Shown here one piece after another: positions 1 to 5,865 of a stretch of 5,865 nt of DNA (position 1 is the stretch's first letter; every line of letters starts with the position of its first letter). The DNA comes from an uncultured Lachnospiraceae bacterium (GTDB lineage: Bacteria; Bacillota; Clostridia; Lachnospirales; Lachnospiraceae). Made by a program: the position numbers and the translations under genes. The notes beneath the pieces are model-generated. The model ran no database searches, had not been told where the DNA came from, and worked only from the letters and a program-made list of their open reading frames with translations. The stretch is taken from positions 1 through 5,865 of the forward strand of contig CAMZDH010000044.1 in the NCBI GenBank assembly GCA_947305345.1. The letters are read 5' to 3'.

Positions 1-1
1 T

Positions 2-1201
2 TATTCGATCGACTTAAACTCCGGCGAATCTGTCGAAGTCTCGATCCGGGCCTACCCCGGCATGTACGCGAAAAACGAGCGCGGCAACGTCGTCGCCTGG
101 ACCGAAGGGTCGGATCTGAACTATCCCGAACGGCTTGTGATCCTCAATATGGACACGCAGACGACGCTTGTCGTCGATGCCGAGCCGGGGGAATACGTGA
201 AGATCCTCGATTTCATCGGCAACGACATCATTTACGGTTTCGGTTCCGAAAAGGATTCCATCGTCGCCGCGAACATCGACATCAAGCAGCTCTTAAACCA
301 CCTTGTGATCGCTTCGACGGATGAAAAGCTCGACGTTCAGCAGGAGTATTTTGCAAAGGGGTTCCTGATCGTCGACGTCGGCGTTCATGAGACGCGAGTC
401 ACGATCAGGCGCGGCGTCAAGGAATCCGCCGGCGAGGTCACGGAGATCGACGAGGACGTGCTGCTGATCACACAGAACGTGACCGGCGGCGTCGAACGCT
501 CGATGGTCATGAGCCGTATTCAGGAGGGCATCCGGAAGGAATGGTACATACAGGTCAACAAGTCGACGAACGTGGACTCCCAGTTTTCGACGCTGACGCC
601 CCGTTTTGAAACCTTGAAGGACGCAAATGTGATCAAGCTCCTGCACCGGCAGAAGAACATTTATTATGTCTACGGCTACGGACGGCTTCTGAATGCGGAA
701 TCGGAGCTGAATGTCGCAATCCGCGAGGCCTATGAGGTCTTCGGCGTCGTGGTCGACGAAAAGATGAACAATCTCTGGAGCCGCGGCACGCGGGATCTGA
801 TCAAGACCCTGTCGGTGCAGCCGTACCGCGCGGAAAAAGACCGGAGCGCCCTTGCGGCTTCGATCCAGGTCTTGGCGGCCCAGGAGGGCATTCAGGTCCG
901 GGACGCCGACAAGGCGCTGGACAGCGGCTTAAGCCCGCTTTCGATCCTCGACGACGCGCTCGGCGAAGGACGGTCGATCAATCTGTACGGGTGCTCTTTG
1001 CAGGAGGTCCTGTATTTTGTCAACGCGAAGCGGCCCGTGATGGCGATCACCGGCGACCGCGAAGCCGTGGTCCTCGTCGGCTACGACCGCGACAACGTCA
1101 TGATCTACGATCCCGTGACCGGCGAGACGGTCTCAATGGACATTGATGAAGCCGCTGAGTATTTTGAAGGGCTGAACCATTTGTTCGTTTCGTATAAATA
1201 A
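2..1201 (+). CDS. 3' part of a beta-propeller-like protein with degenerate C39-peptidase-like C-terminal domain
   Basis: The frame is open from base 2 to the TAA at 1199-1201, so the gene begins outside the window; the ATG at 62 is internal, because the 20 codons before it read as the same kind of protein. Visible product is 399 residues. The first half has short beta-strand repeats with turns such as ERGNVVAWTEG and GNDIIYGFGSEKD, resembling blades of a TolB/WD40-type propeller. The last ~120 residues (about 840-1198) resemble a C39-like cysteine peptidase: a helix (SALAASIQVLAAQEGI), then NLYGCSLQEVLYFV, RPVMAI, VVLVGYD, IYDP, and an aromatic ending LFVSYK. At the position where such peptidases carry histidine before VVLVGYD there is Ala (1064-1066), and the helix where catalytic Cys is expected begins with Ser (845-847). 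Activity is therefore doubtful. No signal peptide can be judged because the N-terminus is missing. The domain calls are from motif recognition by eye; that it is a real gene is much surer than its function. Confidence 0.85.
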   Translation, partial: YSIDLNSGESVEVSIRAYPGMYAKNERGNVVAWTEGSDLNYPERLVILNMDTQTTLVVDAEPGEYVKILDFIGNDIIYGFGSEKDSIVAANIDIKQLLNHLVIASTDEKLDVQQEYFAKGFLIVDVGVHETRVTIRRGVKESAGEVTEIDEDVLLITQNVTGGVERSMVMSRIQEGIRKEWYIQVNKSTNVDSQFSTLTPRFETLKDANVIKLLHRQKNIYYVYGYGRLLNAESELNVAIREAYEVFGVVVDEKMNNLWSRGTRDLIKTLSVQPYRAEKDRSALAASIQVLAAQEGIQVRDADKALDSGLSPLSILDDALGEGRSINLYGCSLQEVLYFVNAKRPVMAITGDREAVVLVGYDRDNVMIYDPVTGETVSMDIDEAAEYFEGLNHLFVSYK

Positions 1202-1286
1202 CTGAAAACATCCGGACGCGCTGCTCCGGCCCCGGCGTTTCCCCGGCCTTTCACGTCTGCCCGTTCGTATGCAAGGTCTATGACAG

Positions 1287-2219
1287 ATGGTTCCTGAAGA
1301 AAAAGAAAGCACAAGATCAAATCCGTTCCGGCAGATCGTTCTGCCGCTCATTGCGGCGCTGATATGGGGCGTCGCCTTTGTCGCTCAGAAGTATTGCACG
1401 GCCGGACCGCTCCTTTTCAACGCGGCCCGGTCGTTCGTCGCGGTCCTGTTTCTTTCGTTCGTCGTCTTCGTACGGAAAAGGTTCCGGTTCCGGCGCGTTT
1501 TCGCGGGAGAGACCCGCCAGGAAACGAAGGCGATGTGGCTCGGCGGTTTTCTGACCGGCACGATGCTTGCCGCTGCGTCGTTCTTTCAGCAGTCCGGCCT
1601 CAATCTCGGCACGGACGCCGGCAAAGCCGGATTCATCACCGCATTATACATTGTGCTCGTGCCGGTCGTCGGAATTTTCTTTAAGCGGAAGACGACCGTA
1701 AAGACCTGGATCGCGATCGTGATCGCGCTCGTCGGCCTCTACCTCATCACGGTGCCGCAGGGCACGAAGTTCACGATCGGCCCGTCCGACCTCATGGTCC
1801 TTTGCTGCACCGTGCTGTTCGCGTTTCAGATCCTGTTCATCGACCGGTATTCCGTGCGCTGCGATCCCGTGCAGCTCTCGCTCGTTCAGTTCCTCGTCTG
1901 CATGGTGGAATCGCTGATCCCGGCACTGTTCTTCGAGACGGTCACGGCCGCGCTGTTATGGGAAAATCTGCTGCCGGTCCTGTACCTTGGCGTGTTCTCC
2001 TCCGGCATCGCCTATACGCTTCAGATCGTCGCCCAGCGGGGCACGAATCCCGCGGTCGTCTCGGTGCTGCTTTCGATGGAATCCGTCTTTTCCGTCCTTG
2101 CGGGCGCGTTGCTCCTTCATGAACGGATGACCGTCAGGGAATATATCGGCTCGGCGGTCATGCTGGTTGCGGTCATCCTCGTCGCATTGAGATTCGAGCG
2201 CCGGAAGGCTAAAGCGTAA
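1287..2219 (+). CDS. EamA/DMT-superfamily membrane transporter
   Basis: A 310-residue integral membrane protein, the usual length for a two-EamA-domain drug/metabolite transporter. About ten hydrophobic segments are visible, beginning near residues 16-35, 43-62, 83-102, 115-132, 140-156, 168-186, 195-216, 228-248, 256-277 and 286-301. Basic loops (RKRFRFRR near 63-70, FKRKTT near 132-137, and the RRKAKA tail) fit a cytoplasmic location by the positive-inside rule. Family-like signatures are ALIWGVAFVAQK in helix 1 and ESVFSVLAGALLLHERMT in helix 9, the second EamA repeat. The ATG at 1287 is the first start after an in-frame TGA at 1281-1283, with a weak AAGG (1273-1276) ten bases upstream. 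Members export or import amino acids, metabolites or drugs; the substrate cannot be read from sequence. It is 157 bases upstream of an operon containing cysE, and some EamA proteins export cysteine and O-acetylserine, but that link is only inference. Confidence 0.93.
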   Translation: MVPEEKESTRSNPFRQIVLPLIAALIWGVAFVAQKYCTAGPLLFNAARSFVAVLFLSFVVFVRKRFRFRRVFAGETRQETKAMWLGGFLTGTMLAAASFFQQSGLNLGTDAGKAGFITALYIVLVPVVGIFFKRKTTVKTWIAIVIALVGLYLITVPQGTKFTIGPSDLMVLCCTVLFAFQILFIDRYSVRCDPVQLSLVQFLVCMVESLIPALFFETVTAALLWENLLPVLYLGVFSSGIAYTLQIVAQRGTNPAVVSVLLSMESVFSVLAGALLLHERMTVREYIGSAVMLVAVILVALRFERRKAKA

Positions 2220-2257
2220 GCGTTCCTTCGCGTTTTCAGCCCCTTTTCGGCCTCCCC

Positions 2258-2287
2258 CTGATTTGGTGAAAAATCGGTGTCTTTCTT
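2258..2287 (+). terminator. possible weak intrinsic terminator after the transporter gene
   Basis: Bases 2258-2264 (CTGATTT) can pair with 2271-2277 (AAATCGG), including one G-T wobble, around a six-base GGTGAA loop. A pyrimidine-rich tract, TGTCTTTCTT, follows directly. The stem is A/T-rich and short, and the T run is interrupted, so this is only a candidate for ending the transporter transcript before the next promoter. Confidence 0.25.
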
Positions 2288-2296
2288 GAGAACCCC

Positions 2297-2325
2297 TTGA
2301 AAAAAGGGAAAAAGTGTGTTAATGT
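2297..2325 (+). promoter_or_regulatory. candidate sigma-A promoter for the ispF-cysE-cysS-mrnC-rlmB operon
   Basis: A -35 element TTGAAA (2297-2302) is followed by a 17-base spacer and the -10-like hexamer TAATGT (2320-2325), preceded by an extended -10 TG at 2317-2318. It lies in an A/T-rich patch that stands out from the GC-rich surroundings, 52 bases before the ispF start codon and upstream of its strong ribosome binding site. The -35 spacing and the extended TG are good; the -10 matches the consensus at only three positions. The start of the -35 element also lies in a small CCCTT/AAGGG inverted repeat (2294-2298 and 2304-2308) with no T tract, so that repeat is not a terminator. Confidence 0.5.
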
Positions 2326-2376
2326 GCCTTTTCAGAGTGGCAGGAGTTCTTTCTATAGAGAAAAGGAGAAAAACGC

Positions 2377-2892
2377 ATGAGGATCGGAACAGGATATGAC
2401 GTGCACCGGCTGGAAGCCGGGCGGGACCTCGTTCTCGGCGGCGTGAAGATCCCCCATGAGAAGGGGCTTCTCGGCCATTCGGACGCGGACGTGCTTCTGC
2501 ACGCGGTCATGGACGCGCTGCTTGGCGCGGCGGCGCTCGGCGATATCGGAATGCATTTTCCGGATAAGGATCCGGCGTACGAGGGGATCTCGAGCGTGGA
2601 GCTCCTTCGAAGGGTCGAGGGCATGGTGCGCGCGGCGGGGTACCGGGTCGTGAACGTCGATTCGACGCTGATCTGCCAGGAACCGAAGCTTTCTCCCTAC
2701 AGGGAAGCGATGATCGAACACATCGCGGCGGCGCTCGGCATTGAAAAGACGCGTGTCAGCGTGAAATTCACGACGGAAGAGCACCTCGGCTTCACGGGCC
2801 GTAAGGAAGGCATCGCGGCGGAGGCCGTCTGCCTCATCGACGATCTTCCGAAAAAGCGCAGGGGGACTTCGCCGGAGATCCGGCTCGTTTAA
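2377..2892 (+). CDS. ispF: 2-C-methyl-D-erythritol 2,4-cyclodiphosphate synthase
   Basis: This cytoplasmic enzyme of the MEP isoprenoid pathway converts CDP-methylerythritol 2-phosphate to the cyclodiphosphate, releasing CMP; the family is a metal-dependent homotrimer. The sequence starts [11 protein letters not shown] and carries the expected metal ligands Asp8, His10 and His42, then [20 protein letters not shown] (residues 33-52), GDIGMHFPD (55-63), CQEPK, and [20 protein letters not shown] near the C-terminus. The start at 2377 is supported by AAAAGGAG at 2361-2368, eight bases upstream. Length is 171 residues against about 157-160 for typical members; the surplus is a basic tail ([17 protein letters not shown]) after the end of the fold. 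It is the first gene of the operon, 12 bases ahead of cysE, with no ispD visible in the window. Confidence 0.97.
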   Translation: MRIGTGYDVHRLEAGRDLVLGGVKIPHEKGLLGHSDADVLLHAVMDALLGAAALGDIGMHFPDKDPAYEGISSVELLRRVEGMVRAAGYRVVNVDSTLICQEPKLSPYREAMIEHIAAALGIEKTRVSVKFTTEEHLGFTGRKEGIAAEAVCLIDDLPKKRRGTSPEIRLV

Positions 2893-2904
2893 AGGGAATA
2901 CGTC

Positions 2905-3552
2905 ATGAGCATCCGATCCTACATCACATTCGTCAAAGAGCAGATGGCCCTGATCAAGGACCGCGATCCCGCCATGAAGAGCAAGTGGGAAGTGTTTCTT
3001 TATCCCTCCTTCAAGGCGCTTAGGGCTTACGAAAAGAGCCACCGCCTGTATTTAAAGGGCAAATATTACCGCGCGCGGCGGATCTCTGAGCGCGCGGCGA
3101 GGAAGACCGGCATCGATATCCATCCGGGCGCGACGATCGGAAAGAACTTCTTCATCGACCACGGGACGGGCGTCGTCATCGGCGAAACGACCGTGATCGG
3201 CGACAACGTCATGCTGTTCCAGGGCGTGACGCTCGGCGGCAACGGGAAGGAAAAGGGCAAGCGCCATCCGACGCTCGGCAACAACGTCATGGTCTCCGCG
3301 GGGGCGAAGATATTAGGGTCGTTCACGATCGGCGACAATTCGAAGATCGGCGCGGGCAGCGTCGTTTTAAAGGAGGTGCCGCCGAATTCAACGGTCGTCG
3401 GCGTCCCCGGCATCGTCGTGAAGCGCGACAACATACGCGTCCCGGTCTCGGACCTCGACCAGATCCATCTGCCGGATCCCGTGCAGAACGAGATCGCGGC
3501 GCTGAAACGGGAGATCGAAGAGATCCGGCAGGAGATCGGGCAGCGCCCCTGA
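2905..3552 (+). CDS. cysE: serine O-acetyltransferase, short EpsC type
   Basis: It transfers acetyl from acetyl-CoA to L-serine to give O-acetylserine, the first committed step of cysteine synthesis in the cytoplasm. At 215 residues it matches the short Firmicutes form (about 217 in B. subtilis). A helical N-terminal domain contains RDPA at 20-23. A left-handed beta-helix of hexapeptide repeats follows (IDIHPGATIGKNFFIDHGTG, then VVIGETTVIGDN and NSKIGAGSVVLKEVP). Residues corresponding to the E. coli catalytic set are present: Asp71 in IDIHP, His86 in FIDHGTG and His121 in KRHP. The C-terminal ~30 residues (LPDPVQNEIAALKREIEEI) look helical and charged. The start at 2905 has AAAGGGAA (2891-2898) at good spacing; the site overlaps the ispF stop codon, suggesting coupling. 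Only 12 bases separate it from ispF, so there is no room for the T-box leader that precedes cysE in some Bacilli. Confidence 0.96.
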   Translation: MSIRSYITFVKEQMALIKDRDPAMKSKWEVFLYPSFKALRAYEKSHRLYLKGKYYRARRISERAARKTGIDIHPGATIGKNFFIDHGTGVVIGETTVIGDNVMLFQGVTLGGNGKEKGKRHPTLGNNVMVSAGAKILGSFTIGDNSKIGAGSVVLKEVPPNSTVVGVPGIVVKRDNIRVPVSDLDQIHLPDPVQNEIAALKREIEEIRQEIGQRP

Positions 3553-3573
3553 ACATACAGTGAGGACAGTACC

Positions 3574-4777
3574 ATGAAATTATACAATTCGCTGACCAAG
3601 AAAGTCGAAGAGTTCAAGGAGAACGGGCGCGAAGCGCGAGCATAAGACCGTCATGGAGATCGCCAAGTTCTATACGAAGGCCTTCTTCGAAGACTTCAAT
3701 AAACTGAACATGCGCATGCCGGACGTCATCGAGCCCGCGACGAACTGCATTCCGGAATTCATCCACATGATCGAGGTGCTCCTGGAGAAGGGGTATGCGT
3801 ACAAGGCCGGAGAGAACATCTATTTCGATACTTCGAAACTTGACAATTACTACGTCTTCGGCAGTCAGGCCGAGGAAGAGCTCCTCGTCGGCGCCCGTGA
3901 GGACGTGACGGAGGACGAAAACAAGCGGAACAAGAACGATTTCGTGCTCTGGTTCACGAAGTCCAAGTTCGAGGATCAGGCGCTCAAGTGGGACTCGCCC
4001 TGGGGCACCGGGTATCCGGGCTGGCACATTGAATGCTCCTGCATCAGCATGAAGCATCTGGGCGAACGCCTCGACATCCACTGCGGCGGCGTCGACAACA
4101 TGTTCCCGCATCACACGAACGAGATCGCGCAGGCGGAGTCCTACCTCGGGCACAAATGGTGCAACTACTGGATGCACGTCCATCACCTGAATGACCGGAA
4201 TGGCAAGATGAGCAAGTCAAAGGGCGGCATCCTGACCGTCTCGACGCTCGAAGAGAAGGGCTATGATCCGATGGCGTACCGCCTGTTCTGCCTGCAGTCG
4301 CATTACCGGAAACCGCTGGAGTTTTCCTTTGAGCAGCTCGACAACGTCGCGAACCAGTACGAGAAACTGCACCGGAAGACCCTCGAGATCGTGAAGAGCG
4401 CAGAGAACGCACCGGTGGACGAGGCGGCGTACGGCACGTACCGCCGGCAGTTCGCGGACGCGGTCGAGAACGATCTCAACACGGCTTCCGCGCTGACGGT
4501 TTTATACGACGTTTTGAAGGCGGACGTGAACGCGGCGACGAAAAAAGCCCTGATCGAGGAGTTCGACAAGGTGTTGTCCCTTTCCCTTGCCGCAGAAAGC
4601 GAAAAAACGGCCGTTTCCGGCGATTTTAAGGATTACGTCGAGAAAATGATCGAACTTCGTAAAGAAGCGAAAAAAGCCCGGAATTTTGAGGAAGCGGACC
4701 GCATCCGGAACGAACTTGCCGAAAAGGGCGTCGTCCTGAAGGATACCCGCGAGGGCACGTTCTGGGAGATGGCATGA
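3574..4777 (+). pseudogene. cysS: cysteinyl-tRNA synthetase, broken by an internal ~200-base deletion and frame shift
   Basis: The intact enzyme charges tRNA-Cys with cysteine in the cytoplasm and is normally essential. The true start is the ATG at 3574, with GAGGA (3562-3566) seven bases upstream, giving a normal N-terminus MKLYNSLTKKVEEFKENG. That frame then hits TAA at 3643-3645 after 23 codons. From about 3626 another frame continues as normal CysS (GAKREHKTVMEIAKFYT onwards) to the TGA at 4775-4777. The part missing in between, about 66 codons by comparison with remembered CysS sequences, holds the CGPTVY segment with the first zinc Cys and the HIGH (HIGN) ATP-binding motif. Retained are [16 protein letters not shown] (remaining zinc ligands), KMSKS (4205-4219), and the C-terminal AEADRIR-like region (EEADRIRNELAEKGV). 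The ATG at 3653 is internal and has no Shine-Dalgarno, so the 374-residue open frame would be inactive. Rebuilt length is near 468, normal for the family. The rest shows no decay. Confidence 0.92.
3622..3640 (+). other. deletion junction in cysS
   Basis: The upstream CysS frame reads sensibly through GAG AAC GGG (ENG, ending 3627), and the downstream frame reads sensibly from GGC GCG AAG CGC GAG (GAKRE, starting 3626). The two overlap in a GGG/GGC stretch, so the breakpoint is at about 3625-3628 with a few bases of possible microhomology. A near-perfect 7-base tandem (GCGCGAA, GCGCGAG; 3627-3640) sits immediately after it, although it is explained by the AKRE codons. Frame arithmetic requires the lost length to be 2 modulo 3. 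Confidence 0.8.
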
Positions 4778-5205
4778 TGGTGGACGCGTTTTCAGAGATC
4801 CGGAAGGTTTTCAGCGACAGAACGTTAGACCCGAAACAACTGTCCGGGCTGACGCTTGCGTTCCTCGGAGACACCGTCTACGAAGAAGTGAACCGGAGCC
4901 TGACGGTGCTCAAGGGCGATGTCCCGGTCCGTCAGCTCCACCTCCGTTCGATCGAGCGCGCGAACGCCAGGACGCAGAGCCGGATGGCACTGCTCCTTGA
5001 AGAGTCATTTACCGAGGAGGAGGCGGCCGTCTACCGGAGAGGCCGGAACGCGGAGGTCTATACCCGCGCGAAAAACGCTTCGGTCAGTGAATATCATCAC
5101 GCGACCGGACTGGAGGCGGTGATCGGATACCTGTTCCTTCTGGGCAGGACGGACCGCATTTTAGAGCTTTTAAAGACCGGCTGGGAAGCGGCCGGCGTTT
5201 TATGA
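4774..5205 (+). CDS. mrnC: Mini-ribonuclease III
   Basis: Mini-III is an RNase III-fold dimer without a double-stranded-RNA-binding domain that, in B. subtilis, matures both ends of 23S rRNA. The 143-residue product consists of the catalytic domain alone, the expected size. Signature segments are LAFLGDTVYEEVNR (residues 28-41, catalytic Asp33), a middle helix LHLRSIERANARTQSRM, YRRGRNAEVYTRAKN (87-101) and TGLEAVIGYLFLLGR (111-125, catalytic Glu114). The gene starts inside the cysS stop (ATGA overlap, 4774-4777), indicating translational coupling. A second ATG directly follows at 4777 and lies at a better distance (8 bases rather than 5) from the GGGAG at 4764-4768, so the protein may be one residue shorter. 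It ends in another ATGA overlap with rlmB. No damage is visible. Confidence 0.95.
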   Translation: MMVDAFSEIRKVFSDRTLDPKQLSGLTLAFLGDTVYEEVNRSLTVLKGDVPVRQLHLRSIERANARTQSRMALLLEESFTEEEAAVYRRGRNAEVYTRAKNASVSEYHHATGLEAVIGYLFLLGRTDRILELLKTGWEAAGVL

Positions 5206-5865
5206 ACATGGCAGGCGAAAGGCGTGTGAAGGAAGAATCGATGCTCATCGGCGGGCGGAACGCGGTGAAGGAAGCGCTCGCTTCCGGCGCAGCAGTGGAA
5301 ATGCTGTACGCGCTGGAGGGCGCCGGTCACGCGTTGGAAGAGGAGATCCTTTCGGCCGCAGCGGCAAAGGGGATCCCGGTGAAGCGCGTTTCAAAGGACA
5401 AGCTGAACGCGCTGTACGGAAGCGACCGCCATCAGGGGATCGCGGCCGTCCTGCCGCCGTTCCGGTACGCGGAAGTGGAAGACATGCTTTCGGAGGCGGA
5501 GGAAAAAGGCGAGCCGCCGTTTGTCGTCGTCCTCGACGGCATTCAGGAACCCTAAAATCTCGGGGCGATCATCCGCACCTCGCATCAGGCGGGCGCGCAC
5601 GGCGTCATTCTTCCGAAGGACCGCGCGGCCCTCGTGACCGCGGCCGTCTTTAAGACGAGCGCCGGCGCCGTGCAGTACGTGAAGGTCGCGGCCGTGACGA
5701 ATTTGGTCCGCACCGTGGAGGAACTGAAGCAGAAAGGCATTTGGTTCGCGCTCGCCGACATGGGCGGGCAGAGCCTTTACGAGGCGGACCTCAAAGGTCC
5801 CCTTGGACTCATCATCGGCAGCGAGGAAAAAGGCGCCTCGCGGCTTTTACGGGAAAAGGCCGATT
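5202..5865 (+). pseudogene. rlmB: 23S rRNA 2'-O-methyltransferase RlmB/TrmH family, interrupted by an in-frame stop and cut by the window edge
   Basis: The family methylates a 2'-hydroxyl in the 23S rRNA peptidyl-transferase region (Gm2251 in E. coli) using S-adenosylmethionine. The first 117 residues form the SpoU substrate-binding domain: LIGGRNAVKEAL, then SDRHQGIAAVLPP, and the start of the SPOUT domain VVVLDGIQEP. TAA follows at 5553-5555, and the same frame then continues without loss as NLGAIIRTSHQAGAHGVILP, KTSAGA, VTNLVRT and LIIGSEEKGASR to the right edge (103 further residues). Family members read DP(H/Y)NLGAI here, so a single sense codon became ochre. The start at 5202 overlaps the mrnC stop; the ATG at 5241, with AAGGA at 5229-5233, is an alternative giving MLIGGRN. 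As written, only a domain lacking the catalytic knot would be made. The final SPOUT motif lies outside the window. Confidence 0.92.
5553..5555 (+). other. premature ochre codon in rlmB
   Basis: TAA stands between CCC (Pro) and AAT (Asn) in the conserved DP-x-NLGAI motif. A single substitution from TAC or TAT (Tyr) or from CAA (Gln) would produce it. There is no frame change, because both flanks align to RlmB in one frame. TAA also ends three other genes in the window (stops at 1199, 2217 and 2890), so reassignment of this codon is unlikely. Confidence 0.9.

Noticed and set aside
62..64. ATG at 62 as the start of the first gene
   Set aside because: The same frame is open to the window edge with protein-like propeller sequence before it, and no Shine-Dalgarno precedes the ATG.
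1211..1250. GC-rich inverted repeats after the first gene (CCGGA/TCCGG at 1212-1229; imperfect GGCC repeat at 1228-1248) as a terminator
   Set aside because: The stems are short or mismatched and no T run follows, so an intrinsic terminator is not supported.
2353..3042. Long minus-strand open frame opposite ispF and the cysE start
   Set aside because: It is a shadow of GC-rich coding sequence: Arg/Asp/His-rich with no family signature, and it overlaps the unmistakable ispF.
3600..3660. Programmed ribosomal frameshift joining the two cysS frames
   Set aside because: There is no convincing slippery heptamer, and a shift alone would not restore the missing HIGH-motif segment; sequence is physically absent.
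3653..4777. A natural, shortened CysS paralogue starting at 3653
   Set aside because: The proper CysS start with a good ribosome binding site is present at 3574, the frame before 3653 reads as canonical CysS (GAKREHKTV), and no Shine-Dalgarno precedes 3653.
5553..5555. TAA recoded as an amino acid (alternative genetic code or readthrough)
   Set aside because: TAA serves as a normal terminator for three other genes in the window, and no known recoding system of this lineage uses TAA.
1..5865. CRISPR arrays, insertion sequences, tRNA or rRNA genes, or an undescribed defence or mobile system
   Set aside because: No spaced direct repeats, transposase-like frames, terminal inverted repeats or RNA-gene signatures were seen on either strand; nearly all sequence is explained by ordinary housekeeping genes.

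Overview
The window looks like a chromosomal segment from a GC-rich member of the Firmicutes (Clostridia, plausibly Lachnospiraceae-like). The base composition is roughly 60% G+C by eye. The evidence is the gene order ispF-cysE-cysS-mrnC-rlmB, which is the conserved Firmicutes arrangement (in Bacillus subtilis gltX lies between ispF and cysE), together with Mini-III RNase, a short EpsC-type serine acetyltransferase and good purine-rich ribosome binding sites. All supported genes lie on the + strand, and the long minus-strand open frames are shadows of GC-rich coding sequence.

Layout. Bases 2-1201 hold the 3' part of a larger gene that enters from the left edge. Its product has beta-propeller-like repeats followed by a C39-peptidase-like C-terminal domain that appears to lack catalytic residues. 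An 85-base gap with nothing convincing leads to a ten-helix EamA/DMT-family transporter (1287-2219). A 157-base intergenic region carries a weak terminator candidate and a plausible sigma-A-type promoter. The downstream cluster is ispF (isoprenoid precursor synthesis), cysE (cysteine synthesis), cysS (cysteinyl-tRNA synthetase), mrnC (23S rRNA maturation nuclease) and rlmB (23S rRNA 2'-O-methyltransferase, cut by the right edge). Gaps are 12 and 21 bases, then two 4-base ATGA overlaps, so this is almost certainly one operon. It links supply of cysteine, its charging onto tRNA, and rRNA maturation.

The striking feature is that two genes of this housekeeping operon are broken as written. cysS has lost about 200 bases near its 5' end, including the HIGH signature and the first zinc-binding cysteine, and the deletion also shifts the frame. 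rlmB has an in-frame TAA at a conserved position of the first SPOUT motif, with perfectly good RlmB sequence on both sides. Flanking sequence shows no other decay, so the lesions are either very recent or assembly/sequencing errors. I see no mobile element, CRISPR array, RNA gene or undescribed system in the window.
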